Notes: generated from the sequence alone by a model not told the origin. 64,000 bases of DNA from Vespula vulgaris (GCF_905475345.1 NC_066588.1:5385001-5449000), one strand, 5' to 3'; shown: positions 14,186 through 29,131, counted from the stretch's first letter. Program-made: numbers and translations.

Positions 14186-16382
14186 GAGTGAGAGAGAGAG
14201 AGAGAGAGAAAGAAAAAAAAGAAGAAGATTGGAGAGAGAAGAGAAATATCTCCAAACGTGCTCCACGCGTCTTATTGGATCCTAACGAAAAGAAATTCAA
14301 CACGAAACGATTATCTTGGTATGATATTATAAATTTGGAGTGTTAACTTTTAATTAAAAAAAACAGACACACATATGCGGACGCAAAAAAAAATTATTTT
14401 ACTAAGTAGAAACTGTTTGTTTAGACGAGTCTTTCTATATAACTTCTATATATGCAACATTTGTTAAGAAAACTAAACGCGATGGTATTTGATCGTTCGA
14501 TAAAAATCGAATTTTTGTGAGGAAACATGAGAATATAAATTTTAGAAAATAACTTCGGTGTGCAGTTAAATTTTCTGTTTAGTTTAGAATGGAATTTAAC
14601 GTTGTCCAAACGATGAAGATCGTTTTTTCAAAAGGAATTAGCATAGCGCAAACAAAACAACCGAATATTTCTCTATTTTTTCTTCTGGCATAATATACGC
14701 AAAAATATCTATAAACATTAAAGGTAATTTTTTTTCTAGATAAAACAACTAACGTTCTAACTGCCGAGATAAAATTTTATCGCTCGTTTCAAGTAAAATG
14801 TAAAAAGATAGCTTCGGAATGTCCGCAAATCTGACCAACAGCTCAGAAAGCTCACTTTTTATCGTTAACCTTTTATGAAAACCCCTATGTGACTTTCAAG
14901 TTACACGTACTCATTTATCTTTATTATTTTTAATTTAATTTTATTGTTTCGCTATTACAATTAATTGTTAATCCTTTGCACTATAAAGTCGTCCCTCTGA
15001 CGTGACATTTAATTTGATAAAACGAACTATGCCTGTATTTATGTACATGCACGTTTATACACGAGATATCAAAAGCAAACAAAATCAAATCGGAGTTGGC
15101 CTGGAACAAACTATATGGAAAATAATTATAAGCCAAAGTATTATATTAATTTCTATAATTAAATATTTGCTCAGTATAAATTATATTATAGATTTCATAT
15201 TTTGTATACATTTCTATACTTTTCTTTTCCATTTTTCTATTTTTTAAGATTTCATACGAATCACGAATTTTCTTGTTTCTTCCCTCTTTTTTTCCGGTTT
15301 TTCATCCATCTAACAATTACTCGTGGCAGAAAGTAGATTTCATTGAAACTAATACAATAATAAAACATGTCTCTCGTGTCATATGCAATTTGTTAATCGA
15401 CGTGCATATAATGGATATCGTGTGATAAGAATTCGATATTCGCCAATTTCAACGAACATAATTAAATCCTCCAAAAGTTGATTAAATTTATCTTCAAATA
15501 TACCAAATATAATATCTGCATAAAAAAAAAAGGAAAAAAAAAAGATACGTTAACAAGAAAAATCACTGGATTTAATAAAATTCGAGAATATATCGATTTC
15601 ACTGATTACATATATCCTAGTGACAAATTCATTATTAAATTATTTTACACGAAAAATCACATTTAAAAAAATCACACTTAAAAAAAAGAAAAGAAAGAGA
15701 AAGGAAAAAAGAAAAGATAAATGAAGACAAAAGAAAAAGAACACGGCGATTATTAAAGAAATTTAAAATCGTTCATCTATCGAGATTAAGTCGATTCCAT
15801 CGAGTTTTATAAAAGTTGACCGATATAAACCATCGTATGACTCGTTGAAGGCTTGATTCGTCAAACTCAAAGGATCGAACGAAGCTCATAAAGAACGGGA
15901 TCTGTTGACGGCGCGTTTCCTTAGCTTTGAAAGGTGCTCATCCGTGCGTGGCTCCTCGGAGATTTTCAACGATCTACTATGCCAACGATTATACTACGTT
16001 AAAGCTTTTTTCTTCTTTCTTCTTTCTTTTCCTTTTTTCTTTTTTTGACCTACAGCATATACGCATATAGGGTGGCCCACTTAAAGTGTCACATATTATA
16101 TTATATTTTCAAATAACGAGTAAAAAGTTAAATAACTTTTCCAGGCTTGACAAGAGATGGGTATTACAGAAAAAAAAAAAAAAAAAAAAGGAAATAGATA
16201 TGAATAGAGCTTCTTAATATTTCTCGTTAAAGATTCTTGAATATATGAACCGTCTTGTTTTATTAAATTGAAAAAAACATTCTCTAGAGCGACAAACAAA
16301 ATTCTTTGTTACGATTTATATTAGCCACTTTGTTTAACGTTCTTTGTTTTCTTTTTTCTCTTTTTATTACAAAATAAAATTG

Positions 16383-16424
<42 letters not shown>

Positions 16425-16931
16425 TTTCTCCGTTCAATTTAAACCTCATTTTCTCTCTCATCTCGTAACAATAATTATAATAATAACAATGACTTACTTA
16501 AACAGCATATAATAAGTATGTCGTAGAAACAATTGTTAACCGCAGAAATAGCAATCAAAAGCATCGAGTTAATTATTCGAGATCCTTTTACTTGGTATTT
16601 ACCATAAATATGAAGCAAACTGTTTAACTGCTCTACAGTATATTTATTATCACCATCGTATTACAAGGCAAGAACGAATATTCATTATGCGTCTGAATTA
16701 CCGAATATAACGCATTTAGTGAAATTTTTGGCTCGATTAAACATTACCGCCGTCAACATTCACGTACGGAAAATGACATTTGCATGATCATAATATTAAT
16801 AGAATACAACATAATTTAATATCGAATGAGAGAATCAATCGAATAAATTTGAAAAAGAGGAAATAAAATCAAAAATTGGATAATTCATATTGTTATCTCT
16901 CTTTCCCTCTTTTTCTCTTTGTCTCTCTTTG

Positions 16932-16937
<6 letters not shown>

Positions 16938-16979
<42 letters not shown>

Positions 16980-17096
16980 TCTCCCTCTCTTTTGCATATG
17001 AATCTTTATATGTGTATCAGAGCATTAAATCGTCAAGTTTCCGTCGTAAACCGCGTGCGAACTATGAAAAGCATATATTATGTACGCGCTATCGCT

Positions 17097-17152
<56 letters not shown>
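16938..17152. repeat. (CT)n and (AT)n microsatellites
   Basis: A CT run at about 16938-16978 and an AT run of about 27 units at about 17098-17152 flank ordinary sequence. Another (AT)n run is at about 16383-16422. Confidence 0.9.
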
Positions 17153-17155
<3 letters not shown>

Positions 17156-18090
17156 ATATATATACCTTCAAATGGGAAGCAAAAAATTCAGTAGCTTGGA
17201 GATAAACGGAAATGCGGAATTGTTTGTCTCCGGTCTACCGGATGCGCAGGAATCATGGTTAAAGTCTTTCCCATCCCACGCTGTCATTGTATTCATCTAT
17301 CTATTCATCCATCTAACTGTCTATCCATCTCACTTATTCATTCTCATTTTTTATATTTTCTTCTTTTACTTTTTAATATTTTTTTTTTCTTTATTTCTTT
17401 TTTATTCTTTTATTATATCTTTTTTATATCTTTTTCATTTTATTTTATTCTTTTTTTTATAAAATTGCATTCTAAAGTATAACGATGAAACGACAGCCCG
17501 TCTATAGTCCTCACAGGTGTAACTTCACCGGAAACGAGATGTATTCGCGAGTGACTGTTATTGAAATGCTACGAACGTTGATATACGTACATATGTAAAT
17601 GTACGGGTATATGTGTATGTATATACGTGTTACGTATATTGACGCGCTATACGATCATTAGAGGGTGGATCACGTAACGCTAATGTATAGAAGAAGAAAA
17701 AGAATTGTGGAAAAGAAAGATCTTTGCATTAAATCTATATGATTTGTACGTACCATTATGAATTTATTTTACATTAATGCGGAATATAATTTTATCATTT
17801 ATTTTATAGTCGAAACATCGATATCTCTGCTTTCATCATTTGTGCATTATCTATACTTAAAACATTTTCATAATCACCGTTTAATTCGACATTATTATTT
17901 TTAAAATTCGTAATAGAGCATTGATCACTAATTTAAACAATTGTCTGCTTAAATTATTTATATTTTCTATTTTTATTTATATCGCACGCCTCTCTTTGTC
18001 TATTCTTAGATGAGTATGTTGTCGGTATCACAAATAAAGTGAGACGGTATGTTTATAACTTTCTTATGCATGATTTCGGAAAAAACGTGA

Positions 18091-18096
18091 TAGTAA

Positions 18097-18147
<51 letters not shown>

Positions 18148-18154
18148 TAGTAGT
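18091..18154. repeat. (TAG)n microsatellite
   Basis: About 20 TAG/GTA units with one GTG interruption. It puts a stop codon in one plus-strand frame at every unit. Confidence 0.95.
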
Positions 18155-19636
18155 TGTATCAGAGGATAGTAGAGTTCGTGCACTGACGCGGAGCTACGCG
18201 AGTGACCTGGTTTTTTAAAAATGTTTGAGCCAGTGACGCGATTAAAAGAAAAAAAAAAGAAGTACCGTAGAAGATACTCTACCCTTATCTAGTTATCTAG
18301 TTAGCTTCTTCTCCTTTTTCTATTTTGTTTTCGTTCATCTCTCTCATTAATAAATTTGAAAAACATAATAATACTTGAACATCAAAATAAGAATTACAAA
18401 TTTTTTATGAAAATCGATGAAAAATATTATCAGTTCGTTTTTTTTTTTTTTGTTTATTTATAATATACGTTTAGATTGATACGTGAATGCATTAATGATT
18501 TATATTTATTTAAAAATAAAAAACTATTCCTTCTCTTTTTTATTTATTTTTTACGAATCGTAGCAAACAGGAATTAATCGGGAAAAATTTATATATATAA
18601 TACGATATTATAATATAGAATAATATGATATACGATATCATAATAATGTTCATAGGAAGTATAAAACTGTAAAAAGAAAAAAAACAGAAAAGGATAAGGC
18701 GAAAGAGTATCATCCATCTCTATATCTCTCTTTCTCTCTCTCTCTCTCACACACTCTCTCTCTCTCTCTCTCTCTCTTCTCCCTTTCTCATTCACTCATT
18801 CAAATGAAATCCAGTCACGTGCTACAAATAGAAAATACGGAAGAGAACATAAAGTAACGCGCCGAAATTAAATTTTACGAGATTGAAGTTAAAGTCGGAT
18901 TGGTCTTTCAAATGAATTTGGTTCTGAACTTGTACAAGACAAATTTCACGAAACAAACGAAGAAAACGTATTAAAAGGTGCATAGTTGCAAATGCAAACC
19001 GCTTCTCCTACAATTATTTTAGAAATTTCAAAAAAAGAAAAAAGAAAATCTTATTTGTTATCAGTTTTCTTTTATTTTTTCCAAATACTTTATTAATTTT
19101 GTTGCAAAATCTTTTCTTCTTGTTTTCTAATGAAAGATTTGCGATTATTAATTTACGAAGTTTCTAGTTTCTCGTATGAATTAAAAAGAAATTTATTTCC
19201 ATGAGATAACGTTTTATAAAAAAATAATAAAGATCTGAATATGTAAAAGCTAAGCATTTATAATCTAAATGCTTCCCATCTTTTAAAAATAACATCAAAT
19301 TTTACGAAGTCAACCCTTAAGAGATTGTCAATTCTGTTGATGAGGGAAGTCAGCTGATGTATACGCGTAAGATTTTGATGTTTATATATTCAAAGACATC
19401 GTCGTATCGTTTCGTATCGTAATGACGAGAATTCAACAAGTGCCCGTGTTCTATCCGTGGTACTCCTTGAATTTGAATACAGGCGCCATTTTTATGAAAG
19501 CCCGTACGCTACATTGAGCCGCGCGACGACTCGTTCTTATGTCTTTCATGTCATGCAAATTCATCGCATTTGCCTGATTTTTCCAAATGTTTTCAGACAA
19601 CGACGAAAAGAAGAACGAATAAAGAAAATAATAAAA

Positions 19637-19671
<35 letters not shown>

Positions 19672-19685
19672 TAACAATAATAATA
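19637..19685. repeat. (AAT)n/(AAC)n microsatellite
   Basis: AAT run with two AAC substitutions, read as poly-Asn on plus and poly-Leu on minus. The surrounding frame is not a credible protein. Confidence 0.9.
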
Positions 19686-21357
19686 CTATCTCGGAAATCT
19701 TGTCTCTAAATAAAGTTTCGTACTTAAGAGTTACGAACAGTAACAACGCTTGCCAAATTTATTGTCTCGCACGTGGAAGCATGGAAAAAAATGAATGAGC
19801 GAGCGTAAATGCGAAACGAGATTTCATTTTCCTCCTTTATCTCGTCCCTCATCTATCTTTTATACGCGATAACGCACGCACTCACGAAGAGTTAAAATGT
19901 GGATCAACGGGATCCACCTAGTATCACTCTCTTTTCTCTCGAAGAAATGAAATTTCATTTCTCGGTTACATCGGGTCATCTTCGTTGCTCAAAATGATGG
20001 CTAGTTCGAATTAAAAAAAAAAAAAAGAGAAAGAAAAAAGAAAATTTCGATCATTTGTTCTGTCCCCTTTTTCGTCGCGATGTTTCGCTTTAAATTCACC
20101 TTTCCAAATATTCAAATATTTATATATTAGTTTATTAAATAAAAATTTTTTGTTTCTTTTTTTTTCTTTTCTTCTTTCATTCTTTTTCGTTATTGTATAC
20201 GACGAAATAAAAAATTCGTAAAGAAGTAATTTCATATCTCTCGTTAAGAAACATTTAGTTTTTACGAAGAAACTAATTAATTATTCGACATTTATCTCTC
20301 CTTTTAATTGTTACCTAAGTAATTACACATTTCGTGCGATCTAATTTTTATTTCGTTCTGTCTATTTTTTATTTCTTTTCTTTTTATTTACATACGTGTT
20401 GTAATATCTTTGTAGTCCAGTTTTTTATTTACACGTGAATCTTATCGAGAAATCGTTTCATCATAGAACCATTCAAGTTTTCTATAACACCAGCGAGGAG
20501 TGTTACGCGAACATAGTGATCTATATACGACGAATAAGTTCGGAAATGACGTATCGCCTTTCGATCCGAAGTTAGATACGTCGGAAAGCGTAAGCTCGGC
20601 CGCGAACATTTTCCGCGTGGGTGAAAACGAACGATTGCAATAGGTATCAGCCTCTTTTCCTATGTCAAGATGTAATATAATTCGCATAACTTTGTGTCCG
20701 ATGTTGAGAGAACCTTTTACTCACATAGATATATAACTGGAATATAATTCTATTCGTGATTAATTGTATTTTGTATTTTATTATATTTATTTCTATTTTT
20801 TTCATCGTCAGAAAAAAAAATTTATTTAATTCGATCGAAATTTCAATTTCATTGTTTCCCTTTATTATTTTACGTGAAATCATTGATTGATTTTAATTTT
20901 CACTTTCAAAGATGGCTAATAAACACACGAATAAATTTTTGAAGTGAAATAACGAATTTATTTTTTCTTTTATTATTTTTTTATCTTCTTTTTATTTTTT
21001 TATCCTTTTTCACCCTCGTCCGTGTTTGCGTTTCGATTGATAAAAATTATCGAGTATAGATACCCCGAGGAAGAAAAAAAAATATAGATAACAACATATT
21101 GTTTTCGTGTTTTCTGATGAAAAAGAAAAATCCATTCGTTATCCTATAGAAACAACACCCTTCGGTCATATGTAGTACATATTTTCTTCCACAAAGAATA
21201 TATCTTGTTTGTTAGACATAGTATATCGCAAAATCAAGTGACATAAGGAGCCTAAAGAGATTATTACGCGTCAGAGAGCTTGTTTGCTGATATCATCGAA
21301 TTCCATGGGGAAATTGTGAAATTCGAAGATAAACAAGGATAAAAAAAATGTTCGGAG

Positions 21358-21392
<35 letters not shown>

Positions 21393-21503
21393 CTCTAAAT
21401 TCTAACGTTCCAAATTTATTTGCTACTCTAACGTCCCCACTTTTAACAGAAGCTCATCGATCTTTGTCACGATAACACGAAGTATGCCAATATAGACTAA
21501 TAT

Positions 21504-21505
<2 letters not shown>

Positions 21506-21556
<51 letters not shown>
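21506..21556. repeat. (AT)n microsatellite
   Basis: About 25 AT units ending in a short (AC)n. Similar AT runs occur at about 23219-23262 and 24005-24045, and a (CT)n run at about 21361-21388. Confidence 0.9.
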
Positions 21557-21564
<8 letters not shown>

Positions 21565-23214
21565 TAATATATATATATGACGTTGTGAACAAATTTTTTC
21601 AAGATAATCGAATTTCAATATTTTGTCTAACTCTTCAAAAATTGTACTCTCCAAAAGTACTACAGTATTTTTTGATCGTAGAAAGAAAACATCATAAATC
21701 GTTCTTATAAGCAAAAAAAGAATTAGTTCAAATGATCCTCTTTTATGATTATTTTCACAAATAATCCATAAGATCATTCAATCATTCTCTATTATTATTT
21801 CCGTTTATTTATATCGCTAACAATTCTGATTACGTACGTGAAGATAAGAGAAAAAGTTGGTTGTGAAAAGAAATTGTGAAAAAAGTCGTGGGTGCATTTC
21901 GACATAGACGTTGTCTGACTCAACAACGATTAATCTACTGCTGTGTTGAGTCTGCACGTATAAAGGATCAATCGATCAAACGCCTTTTGTGAATCGTATA
22001 CGTCAATATTAATCAGCATTTTAATAGAACGTCGTCTTTTATAAAGTGTCAATCGAGTTTATGGATCGTACCTTACAATCCGCGTTCACATCGACATTCT
22101 AATAAGAAATATCTGTAGAATCTGTAAATCCGCCATTTTTTACTTTCAAAGGGATTTACAAAAAATATATGTCACATTATTAAAAAAAAACAGAATTTCA
22201 TATATTATAAAAGAAAACAGATTATTTTTAAAAAGATAATCGCGCGTATTGTGAATCGTTCTAGCTCCTTTAAATCACACGTTTCAAACTGTGTTACCAG
22301 CAATTTCATGTATGAGGTTAACCCTTTCCGTTCCTATAGCGGTGAAAATAAATTTCCGGTGGTAGAACACGCTGTTATCTTCGGGTTACACTCAACTTAA
22401 GGTTCACTCAATAATGACTTAGTGTTTTCTCTCTTGAGATATAATTCGAAGATTTCTGATAGTTTCAATAAATCATCTTCGACGATTTAGAAAATAAATC
22501 TCTCTATGTATAAATACGCGTATCCATATGCGTACAATACTTATTTGTATAATTGTTCATTATTTTTGTTAATTATTTTACAAGATAACGAATTCGGATA
22601 ATCGTGTTAAAAATATTATTTTCCTGAAAACACTATTTAATAATTAAAAAGAAACAACTTAGTAAATATATTATAAATTTTACTACATAAATTTAATACA
22701 CACACACACACACATATATATATATGTGTATGTATGTTACTAATTGAAATTTTAATGATTAGAAATATTAATAATTTCCAAATAACCTAATTTCGTTGGA
22801 AAATATAATAATTTCGAAAAGTAACGACGAATATTTCTCATGAAATAAAATTTTTAAATAAAATGTTTCGAAAGTAGTTTTTATATAGTAAGATGACGAT
22901 GTCAAAGATTATGATGAAAACAAAGCATCTAGATAAAACGAAATGAAAATCTGCAAAATAATCCTAACTGTGGATAAAGTTGGTATAATAATCGGTTCGA
23001 GAGTTAATTTCCATAATCCGCGAGAGAATCCAGGAGGCGTTGCTGAGAGTTTAATCGACGCATAGCCACTTTCCATGCTCTGGAAAAATCTCATAAAAAC
23101 AGTCGGATTTGCATAGAAAACGAATTTCATTTAATTATCAACTCATCGTGATAATCAAAAACGACACGTTTGAATATGTCTATACGTATGTACGTATAGA
23201 TATTCATTTAAATG

Positions 23215-23265
<51 letters not shown>

Positions 23266-23998
23266 TATATATGCATATACATGAGTTTTTTTCTCGATTA
23301 TTTTTATTTCAAAAAGTTAAACGACGATTATACTTGTTATTTGTATTGAATTATTCTCTTGTATCTTTTTTTTTTTTTTTAATTATATTCATTAAACAAA
23401 TCTTCATTCATTCTTCAATCTTCTTTCATTCAAGATTATAGCAATTATGAAACATCCTGACTCGTGTTTGCAATAATATACAAATCTATTAAAACGTATT
23501 GGCGATGACTTTATTTTAACGATGATTCTACGGTTTTCTTATCTTCGTGTAACACGCGAGATAATTGCATCAATTTTCCATTTTATTTCACTTAAGACCT
23601 CCAGCGAAGCTTGTTAGTTCATTTCGAAATTTCATCGGAAACGCATCTTAGTTTGAATATATAATAATATTCAATCATATATATATATATTATATATACT
23701 AAATATTATATATATTATATATATTATATATGAAAATATATAAATACATATGTTCGTATATATTTACATAGGTACATAGGCATGTACCTAAATGGATGAA
23801 TATTTAAAAACGTTCTTTGGTACATTCACGTGTAAGTAACTCAAATAAATGTTATCTTAATATTAAAAGAAAATTAAATACAAGAAATCTCGATCGATGT
23901 GTCATTCGATATCAATTTATCAGTTTATTCGGTTGTAAAATTCTTTAATATATTGCGCGAAATATCGTTAACGTTGAGATAACGTGTGATTATTTACA

Positions 23999-24048
<50 letters not shown>

Positions 24049-24156
24049 CAATTTACATACATGCGCTCATACATAAAGGTCAAAAAGTAGTTATTTAAAT
24101 TAGATTATAAATAGATTGCAAAGTTATTGGTATGAAACATCTTGATCAAAAAGAAG

Positions 24157-24159
24157 AAA

Positions 24160-24194
<35 letters not shown>
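24157..24194. repeat. (AAAT)n microsatellite
   Basis: Nine to ten AAAT units about 760 bases upstream of the Dh44 start exon. A (GA)n run follows at about 24486-24519. Confidence 0.95.
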
Positions 24195-24487
24195 GAAAGT
24201 TTATTCGATAAAACGAAGAGAGAATAAATTCACATTGATCGCGTTATATTTCGTTCACTTTGACCTCGCAATGAAAGCTCTTTTCTTGATAATAAACTAT
24301 CGATTATTCGATAATATCAATCATAAGATAAAATCTAACATTGTAATGATTTCGATGATTCCCAAGATACTAGAATCTTTTTATTTCTTTTTATTGCAAA
24401 CACGATACTTTTGTAGCATTCGCTTTTAAATTGTTTCTTTCAAAAATGTAACTTTTTCTTGATTAAGAAAATGAAAAGCAAAAACGA

Positions 24488-24522
<35 letters not shown>

Positions 24523-24951
24523 AAAAAAATTAAAAAATAAAAAGAGGAAAAAACAGCTTTGCGTTGACATTATTTATTTGATATCTTCTCGCAGCAGTGT
24601 GCCATTTAATTTCGAAACCTTTTTCTGTTAATCACTCTCTCCGTACTAATTACGATAAGAAACAAAGAGCAGATGTAAAATAAAAGAGTGACTGTATAAT
24701 AATTAAACGAATTATCATGATTATACTTATACTATCAATTAAGTCATCGAAATAATCTCAAAGGAGAGTAACATTGAAAAAGAATATGGTAAAAAAAAAA
24801 GAAAAAAAAACAAAATGAAAAAGAAAGAGATAGAAATAAAAAATAAATAAGTAAATAAATAAATAATAGATAATCTTTATGAATATCTCTAACAATTTCT
24901 TTTTCTTTTATATTCTAGATCAACGGAGATCGATTCTGTGAGTGCATAAGG

Positions 24952-25470
24952 ATGATCTTAATTACTATCCTAGTAACATCAGCAATGATCACTATGACGC
25001 GTTCTGCGCCAGCCGCACATCTTCCAAAGGAAACTGGAGATTTTCCTGAAGTACTTTGGCTCATTAATCAGCGAATGCCAGAATTAGAGGTAAGAAGAAA
25101 TATTTTTAGATAATAATTTTATTATCTAAAAAATCTTGAAACCTCCGATTCATATTGTAAATATTTATAATATTGACTTATCAATATTTATCATGAGAAT
25201 AATTTCATTATATTAATACATAATTCTTATTAAAATAATTATAATTAAATTTTTCAAAATACTCGAAATATTAGCTTAACAAAAATAAAAATAATTATAT
25301 TATATATATATACATTATTAACATAATTATTTTCATAATGATTCGTATAAGTAATATTTATATAAAAAATGTCGATAAGAAGTATCGGACGAAAATCGAG
25401 CCTTTCGATTCTAATATTAAATCATAGCCTCCCACTTGGCAAACATGGACAATGAAAAGTCCATTCGTAT

Positions 25471-25502
<32 letters not shown>

Positions 25503-27711
25503 TATATACATATATATATATTTTATATATAGATTCCTATATTCACTTTGGCGAAACACGGTTTATGTGAGTTTATATCGCGAATTGTTAACAGACGACC
25601 AATCGACAAGTAAACTTGTCTTTTTCTATTTCTCTCTCTCTCCCTCTCTTTCATTTGCATACATATATTGCATCAGCTTTGCACATAATAGCTCCTATGT
25701 GAACAGTGTATATAAAGCAAAGACCGATACATGTCTCTTATCTCAGTATTGATAGAATTTAATTCAAGTTGTATAAATTTTTCATCAAAATTACTTCTCG
25801 ATCAAAAAAGAAATAAAGAAAGAAAGAAAAAGAAAGAAAAAATATCGTCGAAACTATTTGCGACCAATTTGAAAAATTCGATAATTTGCGATAAAATATA
25901 TTTTCATCATTTCCTCGTTTACTTCATAAAATATAAAATAAAATATCGAGATATGACAATTATTTATTTCGATTGTTCTTTTAACAAAATGGCGGTGTAC
26001 CAACGGGAAAAATGAACGAGCTGACATTTCAAAATTTTCACGTAACGAAAGTTCTATCACATTACTCTTCCTCTAATAACCTCTTTCGCGTCACGAGAAA
26101 GAGAACGAAAAAAAGATCAAATGAAAAACGCGAATAAAATTTAAAACTCGGCTGGCTTTCAAAAGACCCACGTATTTTCTCCCAAATTATTACTTTCAAC
26201 GACGTTTTTTTACAGCGTTCCGTATATCCTTCGTCATAAAAAATATCTATACGTAAAATAAAGGAGATAGAAAGAAAAAGACAAAATTAAAATACGCAAC
26301 ATACCTAATTTCCTTCTCTAATTAACTTCATGATACAATAACTTGAAAGATCCCACGTATTGTATTACCTTATCTTCTTAACAATAAAGATTCAATTGGT
26401 TCGAGAAGAATTTGAATAGTCATCGATGAACAAAAGCGTAAAGTAATCCCGAAGAATCCTCGGATACAAATTGAATCCTTTGCGGTAGAAATCGGACAGA
26501 TATATAAGAGAACAAAGCTGCCCTCTGTCAATTGAATTTTTCTACGGAAAAAAGAAGAAAGAAAGAAAGAAAGAAAGAAAGAATGAAAGAAAGAGAAGGA
26601 TAGAGATAAATTGAGAAAGATAGAAACAGAAAGAAAGGCGTGTTGGTATAGAAGAGAGATCTTCTCAATCGGTAACTCGAGAAAATTTTCTTCCCATTGT
26701 TTTTTCTTTCTTTCTTTCTTTTTTTTTCTGACGAGTCCAAAATAAAGTAAAGCTCGTAAAAGGTATGAGAAAGAATGATAACGAAAGGACGAACAATATC
26801 CTCGCAATGTGAAAAGGTTTCTCTTCAAATGAAAAAGGTCTCATAAAGGCGAAGCCATTATCATGATTGAACGAAAAAAAAAAAAGAAAAAAAGAAAGAA
26901 AAAAACAGAATATCGCAAAAAATGCGCGCGTATTTCAATTTGTCGAACTGATCTCTTGAATTTTTTTATCGATATTATATCTATTATTTATTTCGAATAT
27001 CTTTGTCTTTTTTGTTGAACAGAGAGAGATGTACGAATCGAACAACGATCCTAACCCAACGATACTCAGGACAAAAAGGATCGGTTCTTTGTCGATCGTA
27101 AATAATCTCGATGTTCTCAGAGAAAGAATACTTTTGGAATTAGCTCGTAGAAAGGCTTTGCAAGATCAACGACAAATCGATGCTAACAGACGGATCCTCG
27201 ATACGATCGGTAAGAGATCGGTATCAGCTTACGAGGATTACACACCATCATCTCGTTCTAGAACTTCAGAAAGGATCTACGATTGGCTCAATGAAAATGA
27301 CTCGCTTCTTGGAAATCGTCATAGCAATCAAGAACGCAGGGTTTGTTCTTTTTTACATTTCTTACTTAATCGTTCGCATATCTGGATTATTATCAATTTT
27401 GGTAATATTTTATTTCTTATTTTTAAGAAAAATGATCGTCAATTTAATCTCAAACTTTTATTATTAATCTTCGAAATCGAAACTGTTCGTCCATTATACT
27501 ATCGTATTAATGCATACGTATTACACATATACGACAATACGTGTCTATATTATTGTATACATTATATTTTCAAACGCATTTTATATTTTTTGAAATCGTT
27601 ATCAAAGATATTTAAGAAACAATTTAATTTTGTTGACAAATCGTTTTGTTATGCTAATTAACGCGATTTTTATCTTTACAGGTAGCAAGCAACGAACTTC
27701 TCTGGTTGTAA
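24952..27711 (+). CDS. Dh44: CRF-like diuretic hormone 44 precursor
   Basis: Secreted neuropeptide precursor. DH44 acts on CRF-type GPCRs of the Malpighian tubules and brain, raising cAMP and fluid secretion. The model has three exons: 24952-25089 (46 codons), 27023-27340 (106 codons) and 27682-27711 (nine codons plus stop), joined in phase 0, 161 aa in all. Residues 1 to about 19 are a signal peptide (MILITILVTSAMITM...). Residues 66-108 are the mature hormone, starting IGSLSIVNN and ending DTI. It is preceded by the KR site of TKR and followed by GKR, so the peptide is C-terminally amidated. The core LLELARRKALQDQ and IDANRR are diagnostic of insect DH44. The C-terminal spacer (SVSAYEDYT... 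to ERR) and the tiny last exon VASNELLWL are unassigned. The start is the first ATG after the acceptor at 24918. The last exon rests on splice signals alone. Confidence 0.93.
27080..27208 (+). other. Dh44: Mature DH44 peptide region
   Basis: Forty-three codons between the dibasic KR and the amidation/cleavage signal GKR at 27209-27217. All three processing signals are intact. The length and the alternation of Leu and Arg fit an amphipathic helical CRF-family hormone. Confidence 0.9.
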
Positions 27712-28533
27712 CCACATGCGAACCCATCGAAGAAAACTATCGAATCCAGATTTGGCAGGCCCTCTCGCTTTTCCAAGTTTTACGAGCCGCAAATTTTTTT
27801 CTCCCCATTTGTCCCATTACGAATTCTTCTTATAGAGCTTTTACCCGATCTATCCGTCTCGCGCGTTTCTCAGGTTCTAATAGGCAGCTATAATATAGCG
27901 TGACGATCGATAAAAAATACAAAAAAAAAAAATAAAAAAAACACAAAAAAAGAACAAAAAAAAAGGAAGAAAAAGTGAAGAATATCATGAGCACAATAAT
28001 ATCAGCGAAATTTCAAGGTTACATTCGCAAGGTCAATTTTTAAAGACGACTCAATCGCAATGTATACGAGTCGTCAAAACGAAACAGTATTATATTTTGT
28101 GATCTTTTCTTTATATTAATTATTTTATCATTTCTCTAATGTTTACGATAAATACCATATTGTTGTTTTGTTTTTTTTTTGTTCTCCTCTTGGCTAGACC
28201 AAAAAAAAATATCGTTTCGTTGTTAAATAACTCATAATTTTATTTCATATAATTTAATTATTCGAACCATTGAAGAATTGAACTTTACACTTTCGTCGCC
28301 GCAATTATTCATCCCCTATAATACGATTAATCATTATTTATTTGTATAACTATAATATTCTCTATTTATACTAGTTTGATAAGACATTCAAGTTTGTGTT
28401 AAATATTATCTGTAGTAATCTTCGAAAATAGATTTTACTCTTTTAAAGTTTATGTCCGTTCTAGTTTTATTAGGAAAGTAAATTGATAAAAGATGTAATT
28501 ATGCGTTTGCTATAATGAAAAACTTTGAAAAAA

Positions 28534-28585
<52 letters not shown>

Positions 28586-29097
28586 AAAAAAAAGTTATCA
28601 TCAAATAACAGCTCGAAGAGAGAGAAAAAAAAAGAAGAAGAAAAAAGAAAAAGATCAATAGAGATATTTATTCTATATTAGATTATAGTGAGAAATATTT
28701 AACATTAGCAAAATGACGATAAGACAGCTCCATCGTGAAACCTAGTCCAAACTCTAATTAGAGATAGCAATAGTTCTGTACCTTACGCCTCGGTGATACA
28801 TCGAATGCTAACAAATTATTATTATCATTATTCCAATCCTTTATAGCAGCAAATAGCTTTCAGAAAAGCTCGAAAATCAATATAAACAAAAAAAAAAAAG
28901 GAAAAATACTCACGCACAGATAATAAAAAGATGTATGCACGTAGTTGACACTTGCTATTTAACATTTACCATTCCTGTTTTATTTTTCTTATTACTTTTT
29001 ATTTTTAGTTTCTTCTTCTCTTCTTTTCTTTGTGAAATTATTTATTCTAAAATATTTTAATTATGACAAAAAAAATGTGAGTCTCTTTCTCTTTCTC

Positions 29098-29131
<34 letters not shown>

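Larger units (their letters stand above)
8849..24918 (+). other. Putative long first intron of Dh44
   Basis: About 16 kb without any supported coding sequence. It contains many (CT)n, (GA)n, (AT)n, (AAT)n and (TAG)n tracts and two blocks of degenerate tandem repeats (about 10604-11110 and 13870-14185). The acceptor at the right end reads ttatattctag. Frames of 60-190 codons here are microsatellite or AT-rich artefacts. If the 8337 promoter belongs to another transcript, this is simply intergenic DNA. Confidence 0.35.

Noticed and set aside
16062..16110. Transposon-end-like sequence gggtggcccacttaaagtgtc
   Set aside because: Resembles a terminal repeat of some DNA transposons, but no inverted or direct partner was found nearby.
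27630..27893. 87-codon frame overlapping the last Dh44 exon
   Set aside because: The phase from the preceding exon selects a different frame, giving VASNELLWL and a stop at 27711.
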